The notes beneath the pieces are model-generated. The model made no database searches. It was not told the DNA's origin and was given only the letters and a program-made list of their open reading frames with translations. From the NCBI RefSeq assembly GCF_000829905.1, contig NZ_CDPP01000005.1, positions 310,001 through 374,000 of the forward strand: a stretch of 64,000 nucleotides of DNA, given 5' to 3'. A program made the position numbers and the translations under genes. Of the stretch, positions 26,190 to 38,914 are shown piece by piece. Each line of letters opens with the position of its first letter. The first letter of the stretch is position 1. The DNA comes from Beduini massiliensis. Its GTDB lineage: Bacteria; Bacillota_I; Bacilli_A; Erysipelotrichales; Coprobacillaceae.

Positions 26190-27640
26190 TATGCTTCCCC
26201 CTTTGCATATTTATTTTTTAATCCTAATTCTTTTTCCAGTGCATAAGCAGCATTAAGCACCGTTTGTTCTTCAAATAATTTACCCATAATATTGATTCCA
26301 ATCGGCATTTCGTCAACAAATCCACATGGCAAAGTCAAACTAGGGGTTCCTGCAAAGTTACCTAATACCAAATGGTTTTCTAAGATCAAATATTCATCAG
26401 TCAGACGATCCGTTTCTTCCTCTTCGATCTTCGCAGCGACATGTCCTGCTGTAGGTCCTAAAATTACATCGTAATTTTCATAAATTTTATTTAGTTCTTC
26501 AACAATCAGTCGTCGTACTCTTTGTGCTTTTCTAAACATCTTTTCTTGGTTTTGGGTAGCCAGTGCTAAATTTCCTAAAATAAAGCGACGTTTAATATGT
26601 GCTCCAAAACCATTGGTGCGTGAAGCAATCATCACTTCATCCGGAGTAGCCGCATCGACTCTTGTTCCATATTTTACTCCGTCCAGGCAGGCATGGTTGC
26701 TTGTTGCTTCTGAGTTAGCGATGATTGTATATGTTGGCAGCATCGCTTTCAATAACGTTTCGTCATACTCTACAAAATCAACCGTGCATCCCATTTTTTT
26801 ATAAAGATCGATGATGTGATCAAAATTTTCCTTAATTTCACTATTTGATATTTGATCGTAAATATTTTGAATCACCGCAATTTTTTTATCTTGAATATCA
26901 CTCGTTAAGTGATCGTAGTAAGCTTCTACCGGACGATTTGAAGAAGTCATGTCACGCTCATCTCTTCCACTCATTGCTTCAATAACAATTGCCATATCTT
27001 CTACACTGCGTGTGAATGCACCTACATGATCTAAACTAGAGGCATACGGAATAACGCCATAGCGGGAAATTCTTCCCCATGTCGGCTTGAAACCGATGAC
27101 ACCGCAATATCCTGCCGGCTTACGGATGGAATCTCCTGTATCGCTGCCTAAAGCAAACGGAACTAATCCGCTTCCCACGATTGCGGCACTTCCACCAGAC
27201 GATCCACCGGCGATACGAGTTGCATCATAAGGATTACCGACCGGTCCGGTTAGGGCAGATTTGTTCGTCCCTCCCATTGCCAGTTCATCCATGCTTGACT
27301 TACCAATCATGATACAGTCTTTTTTTGCTAACTTATCAATAACATGTGCATTATAGATCGGCACATAATGTTCTAACATACGACTTGATGCTGTTGTCTT
27401 AATTCCTTTTGTTGAGTAATTGTCTTTAGCGACAAAAGGAATGCCGCTTAACCAATTGTTTTCATCAAACTGAAAGTGATCCAGTTTTGCCAGTGCTTCT
27501 TCTTTAGTTATAGTAACAAATGCATTTAAACGCTGTTGAACCTCATTAGTGTCACTAAAAAGCTGCTCATAATAAGTTTTAATATCGATTTCTTTATTTT
27601 TCAGCATGTCATGCAGCTGTGTAATTGTCAGTCCGTACAT
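26189..27640 (-). CDS. gatA: Asp-tRNA(Asn)/Glu-tRNA(Gln) amidotransferase subunit A
   Basis: 483 residues of the amidase-signature family. The Ser-cisSer-Lys centre is visible as the Lys in PFVAKDNYST and the serines in GGSSGGSAAIVGSGL and GSDTGDSIRKPA. It releases ammonia from glutamine for GatB. Start shares TAATG with the gatC stop, so the three subunits are coupled. Confidence 0.96.
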   Translation of the reverse strand: MYGLTITQLHDMLKNKEIDIKTYYEQLFSDTNEVQQRLNAFVTITKEEALAKLDHFQFDENNWLSGIPFVAKDNYSTKGIKTTASSRMLEHYVPIYNAHVIDKLAKKDCIMIGKSSMDELAMGGTNKSALTGPVGNPYDATRIAGGSSGGSAAIVGSGLVPFALGSDTGDSIRKPAGYCGVIGFKPTWGRISRYGVIPYASSLDHVGAFTRSVEDMAIVIEAMSGRDERDMTSSNRPVEAYYDHLTSDIQDKKIAVIQNIYDQISNSEIKENFDHIIDLYKKMGCTVDFVEYDETLLKAMLPTYTIIANSEATSNHACLDGVKYGTRVDAATPDEVMIASRTNGFGAHIKRRFILGNLALATQNQEKMFRKAQRVRRLIVEELNKIYENYDVILGPTAGHVAAKIEEEETDRLTDEYLILENHLVLGNFAGTPSLTLPCGFVDEMPIGINIMGKLFEEQTVLNAAYALEKELGLKNKYAKGEA

Positions 27641-27930
27641 TATCCCACCACCTTTGGCATTTTGATTTGATGATCTTCCACACTAGGTGCATTTTTCAAA
27701 GCATCCTCAATACTGATCACATGATTTGGCAAATCTTCTCTTAAAAAAGAAGTTTCAATTTCATAAGGAAACGCCAAGATATCGACATCCGTTGTATCAA
27801 TTTTATCCAGTACCTCTACATGGTTCATAAATACTTCATATTCTTTTACTAATGCCGGCATTTCTTCATCACTGATTGCAAACATTGTTTTTAATCCTAA
27901 TGCCTTCAACATTTCTTCTGTTTCGTTCAT
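27640..27930 (-). CDS. gatC: Asp-tRNA(Asn)/Glu-tRNA(Gln) amidotransferase subunit C
   Basis: 96 residues, normal for GatC: helical N-terminus, a MNHVEVLDKIDTTDV segment and the C-terminal LREDLPNHVI with APSVEDHQIKMPKVV. It stabilises the GatA-GatB interface. Lies 14 bases after the CamS-family lipoprotein gene, preceded by GAGAGGAT. Confidence 0.93.
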   Translation of the reverse strand: MNETEEMLKALGLKTMFAISDEEMPALVKEYEVFMNHVEVLDKIDTTDVDILAFPYEIETSFLREDLPNHVISIEDALKNAPSVEDHQIKMPKVVG

Positions 27931-27944
27931 ATTTAAAATCCTCT

Positions 27945-31033
<3,089 letters not shown>

Positions 31034-31056
31034 TCATTTCTTTAAAACAAATTCAT

Positions 31057-31091
31057 AAAAAAAATAGATAATTCAAATCATTATCTATTTT
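31057..31091 (-). terminator. Terminator of the two-component operon
   Basis: AAAATAGATAAT (31061-31072) and ATTATCTATTTT (31080-31091) form a 12-bp stem with a T run on the minus strand; it overlaps the kinase stop codon. Confidence 0.85.
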
Positions 31092-32391
31092 TAATTTTAA
31101 AAGTAACTCCATTTTCCATATTTTCCACTTGAATTGTATAGCCATACATATCCACTACTTTTTTTACGATCGATAATCCCAGTCCAAAGTTGCCTTTTTC
31201 CCCTTTTGAATAAGGCTTAAATATTTCTTTTTGCAGTTTTGTGCTTATTGTCGGTCCGTCGTTAAAAATCGAAATACCGGATTCATCAATCGTAATGATA
31301 ATTTGATGATGATAATAGCGTTTGGCATTTTCAATAATATTCTCCAACACATTGCGCCAGTGTTCTTCTTGTCCTTTAAAGATTAACGCTTCCGTGTTTT
31401 CAATTACCGTAATGATTTCATCACTGACATCTAATTGCGATTTAATCTTACTGATCAGCTCATTCATATTCACATCTTCTAAGATCAGTTCATCTTGATT
31501 TATATAATCTAATCGATTCAAATAAAGGAAAGACTGCACCTTGTTTTCTAATCGTTCTGTGTTTTCTAAAATAACGTCCAATGAGGATTCTTTAGTTCCA
31601 TAAGGATAAATATCATCTTTCATACTTTCCGCATAGCTTTTAATGACTGCAATCGGTGTTTTTAAATCATGCGAAATATTATGCATAAACTCTTCTTTCA
31701 ACTTTTCTTGCTGATCCAATTCATTTTTCATATCCACCAAAGCCATCGATACTTGACCAATCTCATCATTTCTTTCGATATCCAGCGTTCCTTTTTCACC
31801 GCGTTTTATCGTTTCAATATAATTTTTTATTTTTTGCAGCGGCTTGATAAAGGTAAATACCCAGATGGTCATAATTAATGCAACGATAAATAAGACGATA
31901 TATTGCACATAAACCAATTCATTTTTAATGGAGTTCAGCAGTTCTGTCGAATAGTCATTATAAACAAAAGAAATAATATAACTGCCATCATCTGCTAATT
32001 TTGTAATCGTATAATAAATCTTTTGTCCCCGGTATTCGGCAATGTAATTTTCAATGGTTTCGCTCTGTTCTGCTACATTTTTAGAAAACAGTTCCTGTAC
32101 CATATCGCGCGTTGTCATTACTGTTAACGGCGGAATCGCTTCCCATTGGATCGCATCATTCACGATTCTTCGGGTAATATGATAGACTTGCTTCTCTTTC
32201 CCTTTATCATAAGGGTTATAATAGTCTTTTAAATAATCCAGCTGATTCGCTTGAATTGTTTCAAACATCTGACTGCTGATTAAATTATTTAGATTGCGAT
32301 TGATCAAAGGTGATACCACAAAGATGATCAGCAGTAAGATTCCCATGACCAATAAGCCCAGCTGCTGAAGCAAGCTTAAACGTTTGCTCAT
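31081..32391 (-). CDS. HAMP-domain sensor histidine kinase
   Basis: 436 residues. Two membrane helices (about 12-34 and 158-180) flank a roughly 125-residue outer sensor domain; a HAMP linker follows, then HisKA with HNISHDLKTPIAVIKSYAES (phosphorylated His) and the ATPase domain with NIIENAKRYYHH and GLGLSIVKKVV. It phosphorylates the regulator encoded just upstream; the two share a TAATG junction. Signal unknown. Confidence 0.93.
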   Translation of the reverse strand: MSKRLSLLQQLGLLVMGILLLIIFVVSPLINRNLNNLISSQMFETIQANQLDYLKDYYNPYDKGKEKQVYHITRRIVNDAIQWEAIPPLTVMTTRDMVQELFSKNVAEQSETIENYIAEYRGQKIYYTITKLADDGSYIISFVYNDYSTELLNSIKNELVYVQYIVLFIVALIMTIWVFTFIKPLQKIKNYIETIKRGEKGTLDIERNDEIGQVSMALVDMKNELDQQEKLKEEFMHNISHDLKTPIAVIKSYAESMKDDIYPYGTKESSLDVILENTERLENKVQSFLYLNRLDYINQDELILEDVNMNELISKIKSQLDVSDEIITVIENTEALIFKGQEEHWRNVLENIIENAKRYYHHQIIITIDESGISIFNDGPTISTKLQKEIFKPYSKGEKGNFGLGLSIVKKVVDMYGYTIQVENMENGVTFKIKNR

Positions 32392-33047
32392 TAATCTAAA
32401 CGATATCCAAAGCCGTAAATAGTTTTAATATTTAAGTTTGGCATCTTCTTTCTTAATCTTCTCAATGTATCATCTACCACACGGTCACTGCCAAAATAGA
32501 ATTCTTCCCATACTTTTGATAAAATCTGCTCACGAGAAATTGCCAATGAACGATTCTTTAAAAAGAACAGCAGCAAATCATATTCTTTTGTCGTAAGATC
32601 AATCTCCTCGTCATCTTTTAGCACCTTACGCTTTACCTCATCGATTAGATAGCCGTCAATAGAAATTAAGAACGGATTATTCTTATAAACACGTTTTAAA
32701 ATATTATGTACTCGCAGCACCATTTCTTTAGGGGCAAATGGTTTGGTAATATATTCATCACACCCTTTTTCCAGACCGATGATTCGATCTAATTCCTGAT
32801 CTCTTGCCGACATAAAGACAATCGGCATATCCGGTTTTACTGCTTTAATTTGGTTCAACAGCTCAAATCCGCTTTCTTTATCCAACATGATATCCACGAT
32901 CCATAAATGCACATCATCTTCAATATGCAATAAAGCTTCATCATAAGTATAAAAAGAATAGACATAAAACCCTTCTTTTTCCAAATAGGTTCTCACTAAA
33001 TCATTTAATTGTTTTTCATCATCTATAATATTGATACGGTATTTCAT
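32391..33047 (-). CDS. OmpR-family response regulator
   Basis: 218 residues: receiver domain with INIIDDEKQ, the phospho-acceptor Asp in LWIVDIMLDKESG, and the conserved Lys in EYITKPFAPKE, then a winged-helix DNA-binding domain ending KTIYGFGYRLD. Partner of the downstream kinase. It lies about 90 bases after the terminator that follows cdaR, so it has its own promoter region. Confidence 0.95.
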   Translation of the reverse strand: MKYRINIIDDEKQLNDLVRTYLEKEGFYVYSFYTYDEALLHIEDDVHLWIVDIMLDKESGFELLNQIKAVKPDMPIVFMSARDQELDRIIGLEKGCDEYITKPFAPKEMVLRVHNILKRVYKNNPFLISIDGYLIDEVKRKVLKDDEEIDLTTKEYDLLLFFLKNRSLAISREQILSKVWEEFYFGSDRVVDDTLRRLRKKMPNLNIKTIYGFGYRLD

Positions 33048-33114
33048 ATTCTCACCTCATTTATACTTTATTAAAAACATATAAGCACATTATTGCAATA
33101 ATGTGTGGAAATAT

Positions 33115-33150
33115 GTGAAATTAAATAGAGTAGTCTTCACTACTCTATTT
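33115..33150 (-). terminator. Terminator of cdaA-cdaR
   Basis: AAATAGAGTAGT (33123-33134) and ACTACTCTATTT (33139-33150) are perfect 12-bp inverted repeats with a 4-base loop and an ATTTAATTT tail on the minus strand. The T run is interrupted, so efficiency may be partial. Confidence 0.7.
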
Positions 33151-34516
33151 TCACTTTTACTTTTTCTTCACTTAACAGTGTGATATCCAACAGAGAATCG
33201 GTTGATTTCAACGTGACTGGAATTTCATATTCTCCCGGTTCCAATCCATTAATATCAATCGTAGCCTGAATTACCGAACTATCCAAAGCATAAATCTTTG
33301 AAGCGGCACCGGAAACACTTACCGTAATCACACTGTTGAAATCCACTTTTCGATTCGCTGTGTTGTTTAGTACTTTGATTTCAGCGTCATTAATCGTTTT
33401 GCTGATTCGATTTTCTACGACAATGCTGACATTGATCGTATCAATAGAAGCACTATTCACCCCTGACGGCAATTCGATCGGTATGCCATAGACTTCCTTA
33501 TTCTCGTAAATCTGTGAAACATCGACGGAAGCATAGATTGCTTTGACATTTTCCAAATTTTCCTTTGCCCCGTAGATCATAGCTGTCGTGACGGAAGGCG
33601 TAATAGAAGCAATCGCTAAACTGTCATCCATCGTTCCTACTCGATTCACTTTCACCGGTACCTGCTGACTTGAAGAAGTCACACTGACACTCACATCGAC
33701 TGTTGCCGGCTCTACATCAACGGTCAATTCATTATTATACTCATCAAATGCTTTTACTGTCGCTTTTTGAGTAAACGACGCATTCACCTGTTTAACATCG
33801 ATGACCGCCTGCACATATTTAATCGCATCTAAAGTTTCTCTTCCCGCTGTCACAGTTACTTCTGATTTTGATAATACCGGCGGCTCTAAAACATATTTCG
33901 CATCTTTTTGATCTTCATTAATATATTTATAGCTTAATGCAAAGACACGCGATTCTTTTGGAGATAAAGTGACACTGGCACTGCCCGGAGATACCACTGC
34001 CGTAATTCCGCCTGAAAGTCCCTTGACTTTAATATCCATGGTGTATGTTCCTTCACTATAGCCATTAAAATCAATATATGCAGAATAATCCCCTTTATAA
34101 ACCGCCGACTGTAAATTCACTACATTCCCCGTCAGCTTCAGCGTTACTTTATCCGGCATTCCGGTGACTGCATAATTTTCATCGAGATTTACGATACTTA
34201 CGGGAACATCTTCGACTGTGCGCTCCGTTGTTGCGGTGATCGAAGATCCATTCACCGTGATAAACAAAATGGCTGCCATGACTAAAGAAAGCCACTTTGA
34301 TTTTCGATCGTCCATCAAAATGCCTTCAATCACATGATTGATTGCATCAATAATCGCATAGACACTATCCAACACCGTATTTTTTAAAGGTGCACGTTTT
34401 TCTTTTTCTTGAGATTCTTCTTTTTTAGGTTCCTGTTCGCGACGTTTTTTCATAAAGTTTAGGAAAAAGTCAGTTGAGCCTTCGGATGTTTTTTTATCTT
34501 TTTTCTCATCTGCCAT
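33140..34516 (-). CDS. cdaR: CdaR, YbbR-domain regulator of diadenylate cyclase
   Basis: 458 residues. A charged, Lys/Glu-rich cytoplasmic N-terminus of about 75 residues precedes one membrane helix (WLSLVMAAILFITVNG) and then about four YbbR repeats outside the cell (each with a VxLxG or VxVTVSG strand and YTM/YEIPVTL ends). CdaR proteins bind CdaA and adjust cyclic-di-AMP synthesis. The long charged N-terminal extension is more than is seen in Bacillus CdaR. One base separates it from cdaA. Confidence 0.88.
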   Translation of the reverse strand: MADEKKDKKTSEGSTDFFLNFMKKRREQEPKKEESQEKEKRAPLKNTVLDSVYAIIDAINHVIEGILMDDRKSKWLSLVMAAILFITVNGSSITATTERTVEDVPVSIVNLDENYAVTGMPDKVTLKLTGNVVNLQSAVYKGDYSAYIDFNGYSEGTYTMDIKVKGLSGGITAVVSPGSASVTLSPKESRVFALSYKYINEDQKDAKYVLEPPVLSKSEVTVTAGRETLDAIKYVQAVIDVKQVNASFTQKATVKAFDEYNNELTVDVEPATVDVSVSVTSSSQQVPVKVNRVGTMDDSLAIASITPSVTTAMIYGAKENLENVKAIYASVDVSQIYENKEVYGIPIELPSGVNSASIDTINVSIVVENRISKTINDAEIKVLNNTANRKVDFNSVITVSVSGAASKIYALDSSVIQATIDINGLEPGEYEIPVTLKSTDSLLDITLLSEEKVKVKIE

Positions 34517-34517
34517 G

Positions 34518-35324
34518 TTATTTTCCCTCCTTTATTGTATCTTCCCAACCTAATTCCTTAGCCAAACGATCCCAAAGTTCAACTAATGGGATACGAATTA
34601 GCTCTCCGTTTTTTGCAAAAGATACATTTCCAGTTTCTTCAGAAACAATAATCGTTAGCGCATCACTGACTTCACTTAACCCCAAAGCGGCACGGTGACG
34701 AGCCCCATAAATCGGACTTAATTCTCGGGTTGTCGGTTCAAAAAAAGCACTGGCACAAGCAATTTTATCTCCTTGAATAATCATTCCGCCATCATGCAGT
34801 GCGGTACCTTCATAGAAGATCGTAAGAATTAACTCGTAACTGATATCGGCATGAATCTGCGTTCCGGCAGTAATATAATCCTCTAAAGATTGATTTAATT
34901 CAAAAGAAATCAATGCCCCAACTCGGTTAGTTGAAAAGAACTGCAGCGCTCTTGTCACCTCATCTAGGATATAATGCTTCTTAGCCGTATCCATGGTACT
35001 GCGAACCGGTGCCGAAAGATTAGCTTTCCCGATTTTTTCCAACGTTGCACGAATTTCCGGCTGGAAGATAATGAACAACGCTACCGCCCCCCACATCAAC
35101 ACCGTATCGACTAAATAACCTAATGTTTTTAAATTCAAGGCTGTCGTTAATAATTTAACGATTAAAATAATAAGAATCCCTTTAAATATCTGTAACGTAC
35201 GCAAATTTTTACGTACAATGCTGATCAAATAATAGAATAAAATCCAAACTAAAAATAAATCTAAACCAAACCGCAAAAAAGTAATGATGCTTGGTAATGT
35301 TATCATGTCAAAAAAATTGTCCAT
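34518..35324 (-). CDS. cdaA: Diadenylate cyclase CdaA
   Basis: 268 residues. Three N-terminal membrane helices, then a DisA_N catalytic domain that makes cyclic-di-AMP from two ATP. The motifs are GTALHDGGMIIQGDKI, where most relatives have DGA, and GARHRAALGLSE, where most have GTRHR. ATG at 35324 is preferred over a GTG at 35333 (GAGGTG at 7 bases). In many Bacillota glmM follows cdaR; here a two-component pair does. Confidence 0.92.
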   Translation of the reverse strand: MDNFFDMITLPSIITFLRFGLDLFLVWILFYYLISIVRKNLRTLQIFKGILIILIVKLLTTALNLKTLGYLVDTVLMWGAVALFIIFQPEIRATLEKIGKANLSAPVRSTMDTAKKHYILDEVTRALQFFSTNRVGALISFELNQSLEDYITAGTQIHADISYELILTIFYEGTALHDGGMIIQGDKIACASAFFEPTTRELSPIYGARHRAALGLSEVSDALTIIVSEETGNVSFAKNGELIRIPLVELWDRLAKELGWEDTIKEGK

Positions 35325-35549
35325 TATCCCCACCTCTTACTATTATTATAACAAATTTGAGCTTATTATCCTAGTTACATAAGAAAAAATAAAAATTAGA
35401 AAACTGTTAAAATATGCTGAAACTTGTTAAAATTTTAACATCAATAATTTTTTCGCAGGATTATAAAAAAGTTTTCATAATTTAATGCAAAAGGATTGAA
35501 CATCAGGCGAAATAGTGTAAAATAAGATTGTATAAAGGAGAGATATTTT

Positions 35550-36119
35550 ATGGCAGAAAAAATTATTGTAGAAACTTCAGCACGTCATATTCATGTATGC
35601 AAAAAGGCATTAGCCGCTCTATTTGGAGAAGGTTATGAATTAACTAAAAAGAAAGAACTTTCTCAGCCGGGACAATTTGCTTGTGAAGAAAGATTAACGA
35701 TTGTCGGACCTAAAGGAGAAATGCAAAGAGTAAGTATTTTAGGACCTGTCAGAGATCATACTCAAGTTGAAATTTCATTGACCGATGCACGTTCAATCGG
35801 ATTAAAAGCAGAAGTTCGTGAATCAGGTGACTTAGAAGGTACTCAAGGATGCAAATTAGTCGGACCTAAAGGGGAAATCGAAATTCCTTTTGGAGTTATC
35901 GCCGCAAAAAGACATATCCATTTAACTGTGGAAGATGCAGAAAAATTCGGTGTTGCCGATAAGCAAATCGTTAGCGTACAAGTGGAAACAAACGGAAGAT
36001 CCCTTACTTTTGGTGATGTTGTTTGCCGCGTAAGCCCTAGTTATGCAACCGCGATGCATATTGATACAGATGAATCAAATGCTGCCGGTGGTCCAACGGA
36101 AGGAATTATCATTAAATAA
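35550..36119 (+). CDS. pduL: PduL-type phosphate acyltransferase
   Basis: 189 residues. Two beta-barrel halves carry the zinc-ligand histidines in SARHIHVCKKA and AAKRHIHLTVEDA. PduL interconverts acyl-CoA and acyl phosphate and replaces Pta in many Bacillota for acetate formation. The N-terminal encapsulation peptide of microcompartment forms is missing and no shell genes are near, so a cytosolic acetyl-CoA role is likely. Preceded by AAAGGAGAG; monocistronic with its own terminator. Confidence 0.92.
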   Translation: MAEKIIVETSARHIHVCKKALAALFGEGYELTKKKELSQPGQFACEERLTIVGPKGEMQRVSILGPVRDHTQVEISLTDARSIGLKAEVRESGDLEGTQGCKLVGPKGEIEIPFGVIAAKRHIHLTVEDAEKFGVADKQIVSVQVETNGRSLTFGDVVCRVSPSYATAMHIDTDESNAAGGPTEGIIIK

Positions 36120-36128
36120 CTATAAAAA

Positions 36129-36155
36129 CAAAAAAACATCTGCGGATGTTTTTTT
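36129..36155. terminator. Bidirectional terminator between pduL and the esterase gene
   Basis: AAAAAAACATC, a TGCG loop and GATGTTTTTTT, symmetrical and followed by T runs on both strands. Confidence 0.88.
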
Positions 36156-36912
36156 ATTTGCCAAATAAATAATCAATAAAGATCGGCACCTGTTGTTCCC
36201 AAGTTTCTTCATTATGTTTGCCATTAATAATAATTCGCGGATAAACAGAAGCCCCCTGTTTATCAAAAAGATGGGCAATTTCAAGATTACGGCTGGTAGC
36301 ATATGTCAGCTGCTGCTTATTTCTTGATTCATCGCTTCCCCAATCAATATACACATAGGTTTTAGGGTCGATCTGATACTGACTGATCATTTCTTTTGTC
36401 TGTTTATAGCAAAAACTCACTGCCGGAGATAAGCTTGCGGCTTTAGAAAAATAGTGATTATATTTTGCGGCGGAATACAATGCCATTAATCCTCCCATCG
36501 AACTGCCGCCGATTGCCGTATGCTCACGATCGGGCTGTGTACGATACAATGTATCGATCATAGGCTTCAGTTCTTCTACGACCCAATCCATAAACCCTTC
36601 TCCTTTGCCGATGATCTTTCCGAAATGATGATGATCAACATCAAACGGGCAAAACTCGTTCAACCGCTCATTCCCTTCATGATTACACTCTATTCCTACA
36701 ACAATCAACTTTGTTTCCATATAGTCCAAATATTCTTCCATTTTCCATGATTTTCCGTAAGTAGCATCCTCATCATGAAAAAGATTATGTCCGTCATACA
36801 TATACATGACAGGATAGCGCTCGCCGCTTTCTTCATAATGTTTCGGTAAATAAATATGCAGCATACGCGGCAGTTGAAACGGTGTAATCATGACTTCTTT
36901 TTTTATAACCAT
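36154..36912 (-). CDS. Esterase D-type alpha/beta hydrolase
   Basis: 252 residues of the PF00756 esterase family. The nucleophile elbow GGSSMGGL is at about 135, with MYMYDGHNLF near the start and HNEETWEQQ holding the probable catalytic His. No signal peptide, so it acts in the cytoplasm; substrates may be acyl esters of sugars or siderophores, not decidable here. Preceded by AGGAGGGAAAT-type site. Single gene. Confidence 0.87.
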   Translation of the reverse strand: MVIKKEVMITPFQLPRMLHIYLPKHYEESGERYPVMYMYDGHNLFHDEDATYGKSWKMEEYLDYMETKLIVVGIECNHEGNERLNEFCPFDVDHHHFGKIIGKGEGFMDWVVEELKPMIDTLYRTQPDREHTAIGGSSMGGLMALYSAAKYNHYFSKAASLSPAVSFCYKQTKEMISQYQIDPKTYVYIDWGSDESRNKQQLTYATSRNLEIAHLFDKQGASVYPRIIINGKHNEETWEQQVPIFIDYLFGK

Positions 36913-36950
36913 CCTGATTTCCCTCCTCTCATTCCATTATAGCACGCAAA

Positions 36951-36977
36951 TAAAAAGATAGGCATAAAACCTATCTC
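36951..36977 (-). terminator. Terminator of the MerR gene
   Basis: GATAGG and CCTATC pair around a 7-base loop on the minus strand, followed by five Ts. Confidence 0.75.
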
Positions 36978-36980
36978 CAT

Positions 36981-37364
36981 TTAATTTTTCAGTGCCATTT
37001 CTTTTTCCAATCGTACTAAATTTGTTTCATAAGTTTCTATCTTATGATCTAAATGATCCAGTGAATCTTGTAATTCCTGCATCTTGCTTAACAGTTCATG
37101 GCGCTGTTGTTCTAAAATCATTTTACGTTGTGCGATTGTTTGATCCCCTTCATGAAATAAATGAATGTATTTTTTAAGCATTTCAATGCTCAATCCGGAA
37201 ATACGCATGCATTTTAAAAATTGAATACGCGCTAAATCTTTATCTTGATAATTTCTGATTCCCCCGCTGTTTCTTTCCACCGGCTCAATTAATCCTATTT
37301 TTTCATAATAACGCAGCGTATCACTGGAAAGACCGAACTTCTCACTTACTTCTTTAATTGTCAC
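36981..37364 (-). CDS. MerR-family transcriptional regulator
   Basis: 127 residues. N-terminal winged helix TIKEVSEKFGLSSDTLRYYE with IGLIEPVERNSGGIRNY, then a long dimerising coiled coil (about 75-120). No C-terminal Cys pair, so a non-metal MerR (YyaN/AdhR-like). Start is probably the GTG at 37364, 5 bases after AGGTGGTGG; the frame continues four codons up. Target unknown; it could act on a neighbour. Confidence 0.85.
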   Translation of the reverse strand: MTIKEVSEKFGLSSDTLRYYEKIGLIEPVERNSGGIRNYQDKDLARIQFLKCMRISGLSIEMLKKYIHLFHEGDQTIAQRKMILEQQRHELLSKMQELQDSLDHLDHKIETYETNLVRLEKEMALKN

Positions 37365-37435
37365 TGCTACCACCACCTTAATCTAATGATACCATAAATA
37401 TCTAAAAAAAGACAACTTCGATTTTAGCGCTCATG

Positions 37436-37466
37436 ATAAAAGAAAACCTTGCCTAGGCAAGGTTTG
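37436..37466 (-). terminator. Terminator of the GH4 gene
   Basis: AACCTTGCCTAGGCAAGGTT (37445-37464) is a perfect 20-base palindrome followed on the minus strand by TTCTTTT. Confidence 0.85.
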
Positions 37467-37475
37467 TTCATTATA

Positions 37476-38870
37476 TTAGTGTCCGTTAACCATTAAATCC
37501 ATAACTACTGGATCTTTTGAAGCAACACCAGCTGCTTTTAATTCAGCAATTTTATCTGCGAATTGTGGTAAGTATTTTTCATGAGCTACTAATAATTCAT
37601 CTAATACAGTTTTAGCGATTGCACCATGTTCAACTTGTGGATTCATTTCGAATGCAGCTAAAGCTAAACCGTAGTTACCAGTGATGGCAGCTTCGATAAC
37701 ACATTCTTCCATAGCTTTCATGATTTGTACCCAACCTCTTTCAGATGGATTAAATTTACCCCAAGTTAAAGGCATAGCCCCTTTACCAGAGATGATTGCT
37801 GAAACTTCTACGATACAGTCATATGGTAAATCAGTGATTGCACCATTGTTTTGTGTACTTACAACCATGTGAGTTCTCTTATCATTGTAGATAGAGTTGA
37901 TACATTCACAAGCTGCATCTGAGTAGTGAGTTCCACCACGTTTAGTTAATTGTTCTGGTTTGTAGTTTAAGTTAGGATCTTTGTATAATTCGAATAATTC
38001 AGCTTCAGTTACTTTTACTTGTTGAGCACGAGTACCGATTGTATTGAATTCTTCAATACCATGTTTTAACATTTCATCATGCATATAGTAATATCTATGG
38101 TATCCACAAGGAATAACTTGAACTTGTTTCAAATGATCTTTTAAGAATTTAACATCATGGATGTTTGCAGGTGTTCCATCTTCAACATCTTTGTACATAT
38201 TGTCGATGATTTTGTCAGTTAAATCATTACCTTGAGCATCAGTTACTTTATGCCAATGGAAATGGTTTAAACCAGCGAATTGATGGATACATTCTCTTTC
38301 AGTTAATCCGAACATTGGTGGTTCGCTTAATAAAGCACCTACTGGTACGTTACATAATCCGATACATTTTTTCCATCCACCGTGTTTGATAACTGCTTCA
38401 GTGATCATTCCAGATGGATTAGTGAAGTTGATTAACCATGCATTAGGGCATAATTCTTTCATATCTTCAACGATTCCTAAGATGACAGGGATTGTTCTGA
38501 ATGCTTTGAACATACCTCCGGCACCATTAGTTTCTTGACCTAACATACCATGAGAGAATGGGATTCTTTCATCTTTGATACGTGCATCTAATAAACCAAC
38601 ACGGAATTGTGTAGTTACGAAATCCGCATCTTTTAAAGCTTCTCTTCTATCTAAAGTTAAATGAACTTTAACACCATATGGAGTTGCATCCCACATACGT
38701 TGCGCCATTGCACCAACGATTTCTAATTTTTCTTTACCAGCTTCACAGTCTACTAACCAAATTTCTTTGATTGGTAATTCTTCGTAACGTTTGATAAATC
38801 CTTCCATTAGTTCTGGAGTATAACTACTTCCTCCACCAATTGTAACGATTTTTACAGGTTTCTTTTCCAT
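37476..38870 (-). CDS. Family-4 glycoside hydrolase, 6-phospho-beta-glucosidase type
   Basis: 464 residues. NAD-binding start VKIVTIGGGSSYTPEL, then INFTNPSGM, the metal-binding Cys/His pair in GLCNVPVG and GLNHFHWHKV, and the substrate loop GQETNGAGG, typical of GH4 6-phospho-beta-glucosidases (LicH/CelF). GH4 uses NAD and a divalent metal in a redox-type hydrolysis. Codon choice is strongly biased to a few A/T-ending codons, unlike its neighbours, which suggests high expression. AGGAGGAAGAT precedes the ATG. No PTS gene is adjacent. Regulated probably through the upstream cre site and perhaps the RpiR gene nearby. Confidence 0.92.
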   Translation of the reverse strand: MEKKPVKIVTIGGGSSYTPELMEGFIKRYEELPIKEIWLVDCEAGKEKLEIVGAMAQRMWDATPYGVKVHLTLDRREALKDADFVTTQFRVGLLDARIKDERIPFSHGMLGQETNGAGGMFKAFRTIPVILGIVEDMKELCPNAWLINFTNPSGMITEAVIKHGGWKKCIGLCNVPVGALLSEPPMFGLTERECIHQFAGLNHFHWHKVTDAQGNDLTDKIIDNMYKDVEDGTPANIHDVKFLKDHLKQVQVIPCGYHRYYYMHDEMLKHGIEEFNTIGTRAQQVKVTEAELFELYKDPNLNYKPEQLTKRGGTHYSDAACECINSIYNDKRTHMVVSTQNNGAITDLPYDCIVEVSAIISGKGAMPLTWGKFNPSERGWVQIMKAMEECVIEAAITGNYGLALAAFEMNPQVEHGAIAKTVLDELLVAHEKYLPQFADKIAELKAAGVASKDPVVMDLMVNGH

Positions 38871-38914
38871 TTATCTTCCTCCTCAATATTATCTGGATCC
38901 CCGTCCACAATAGG

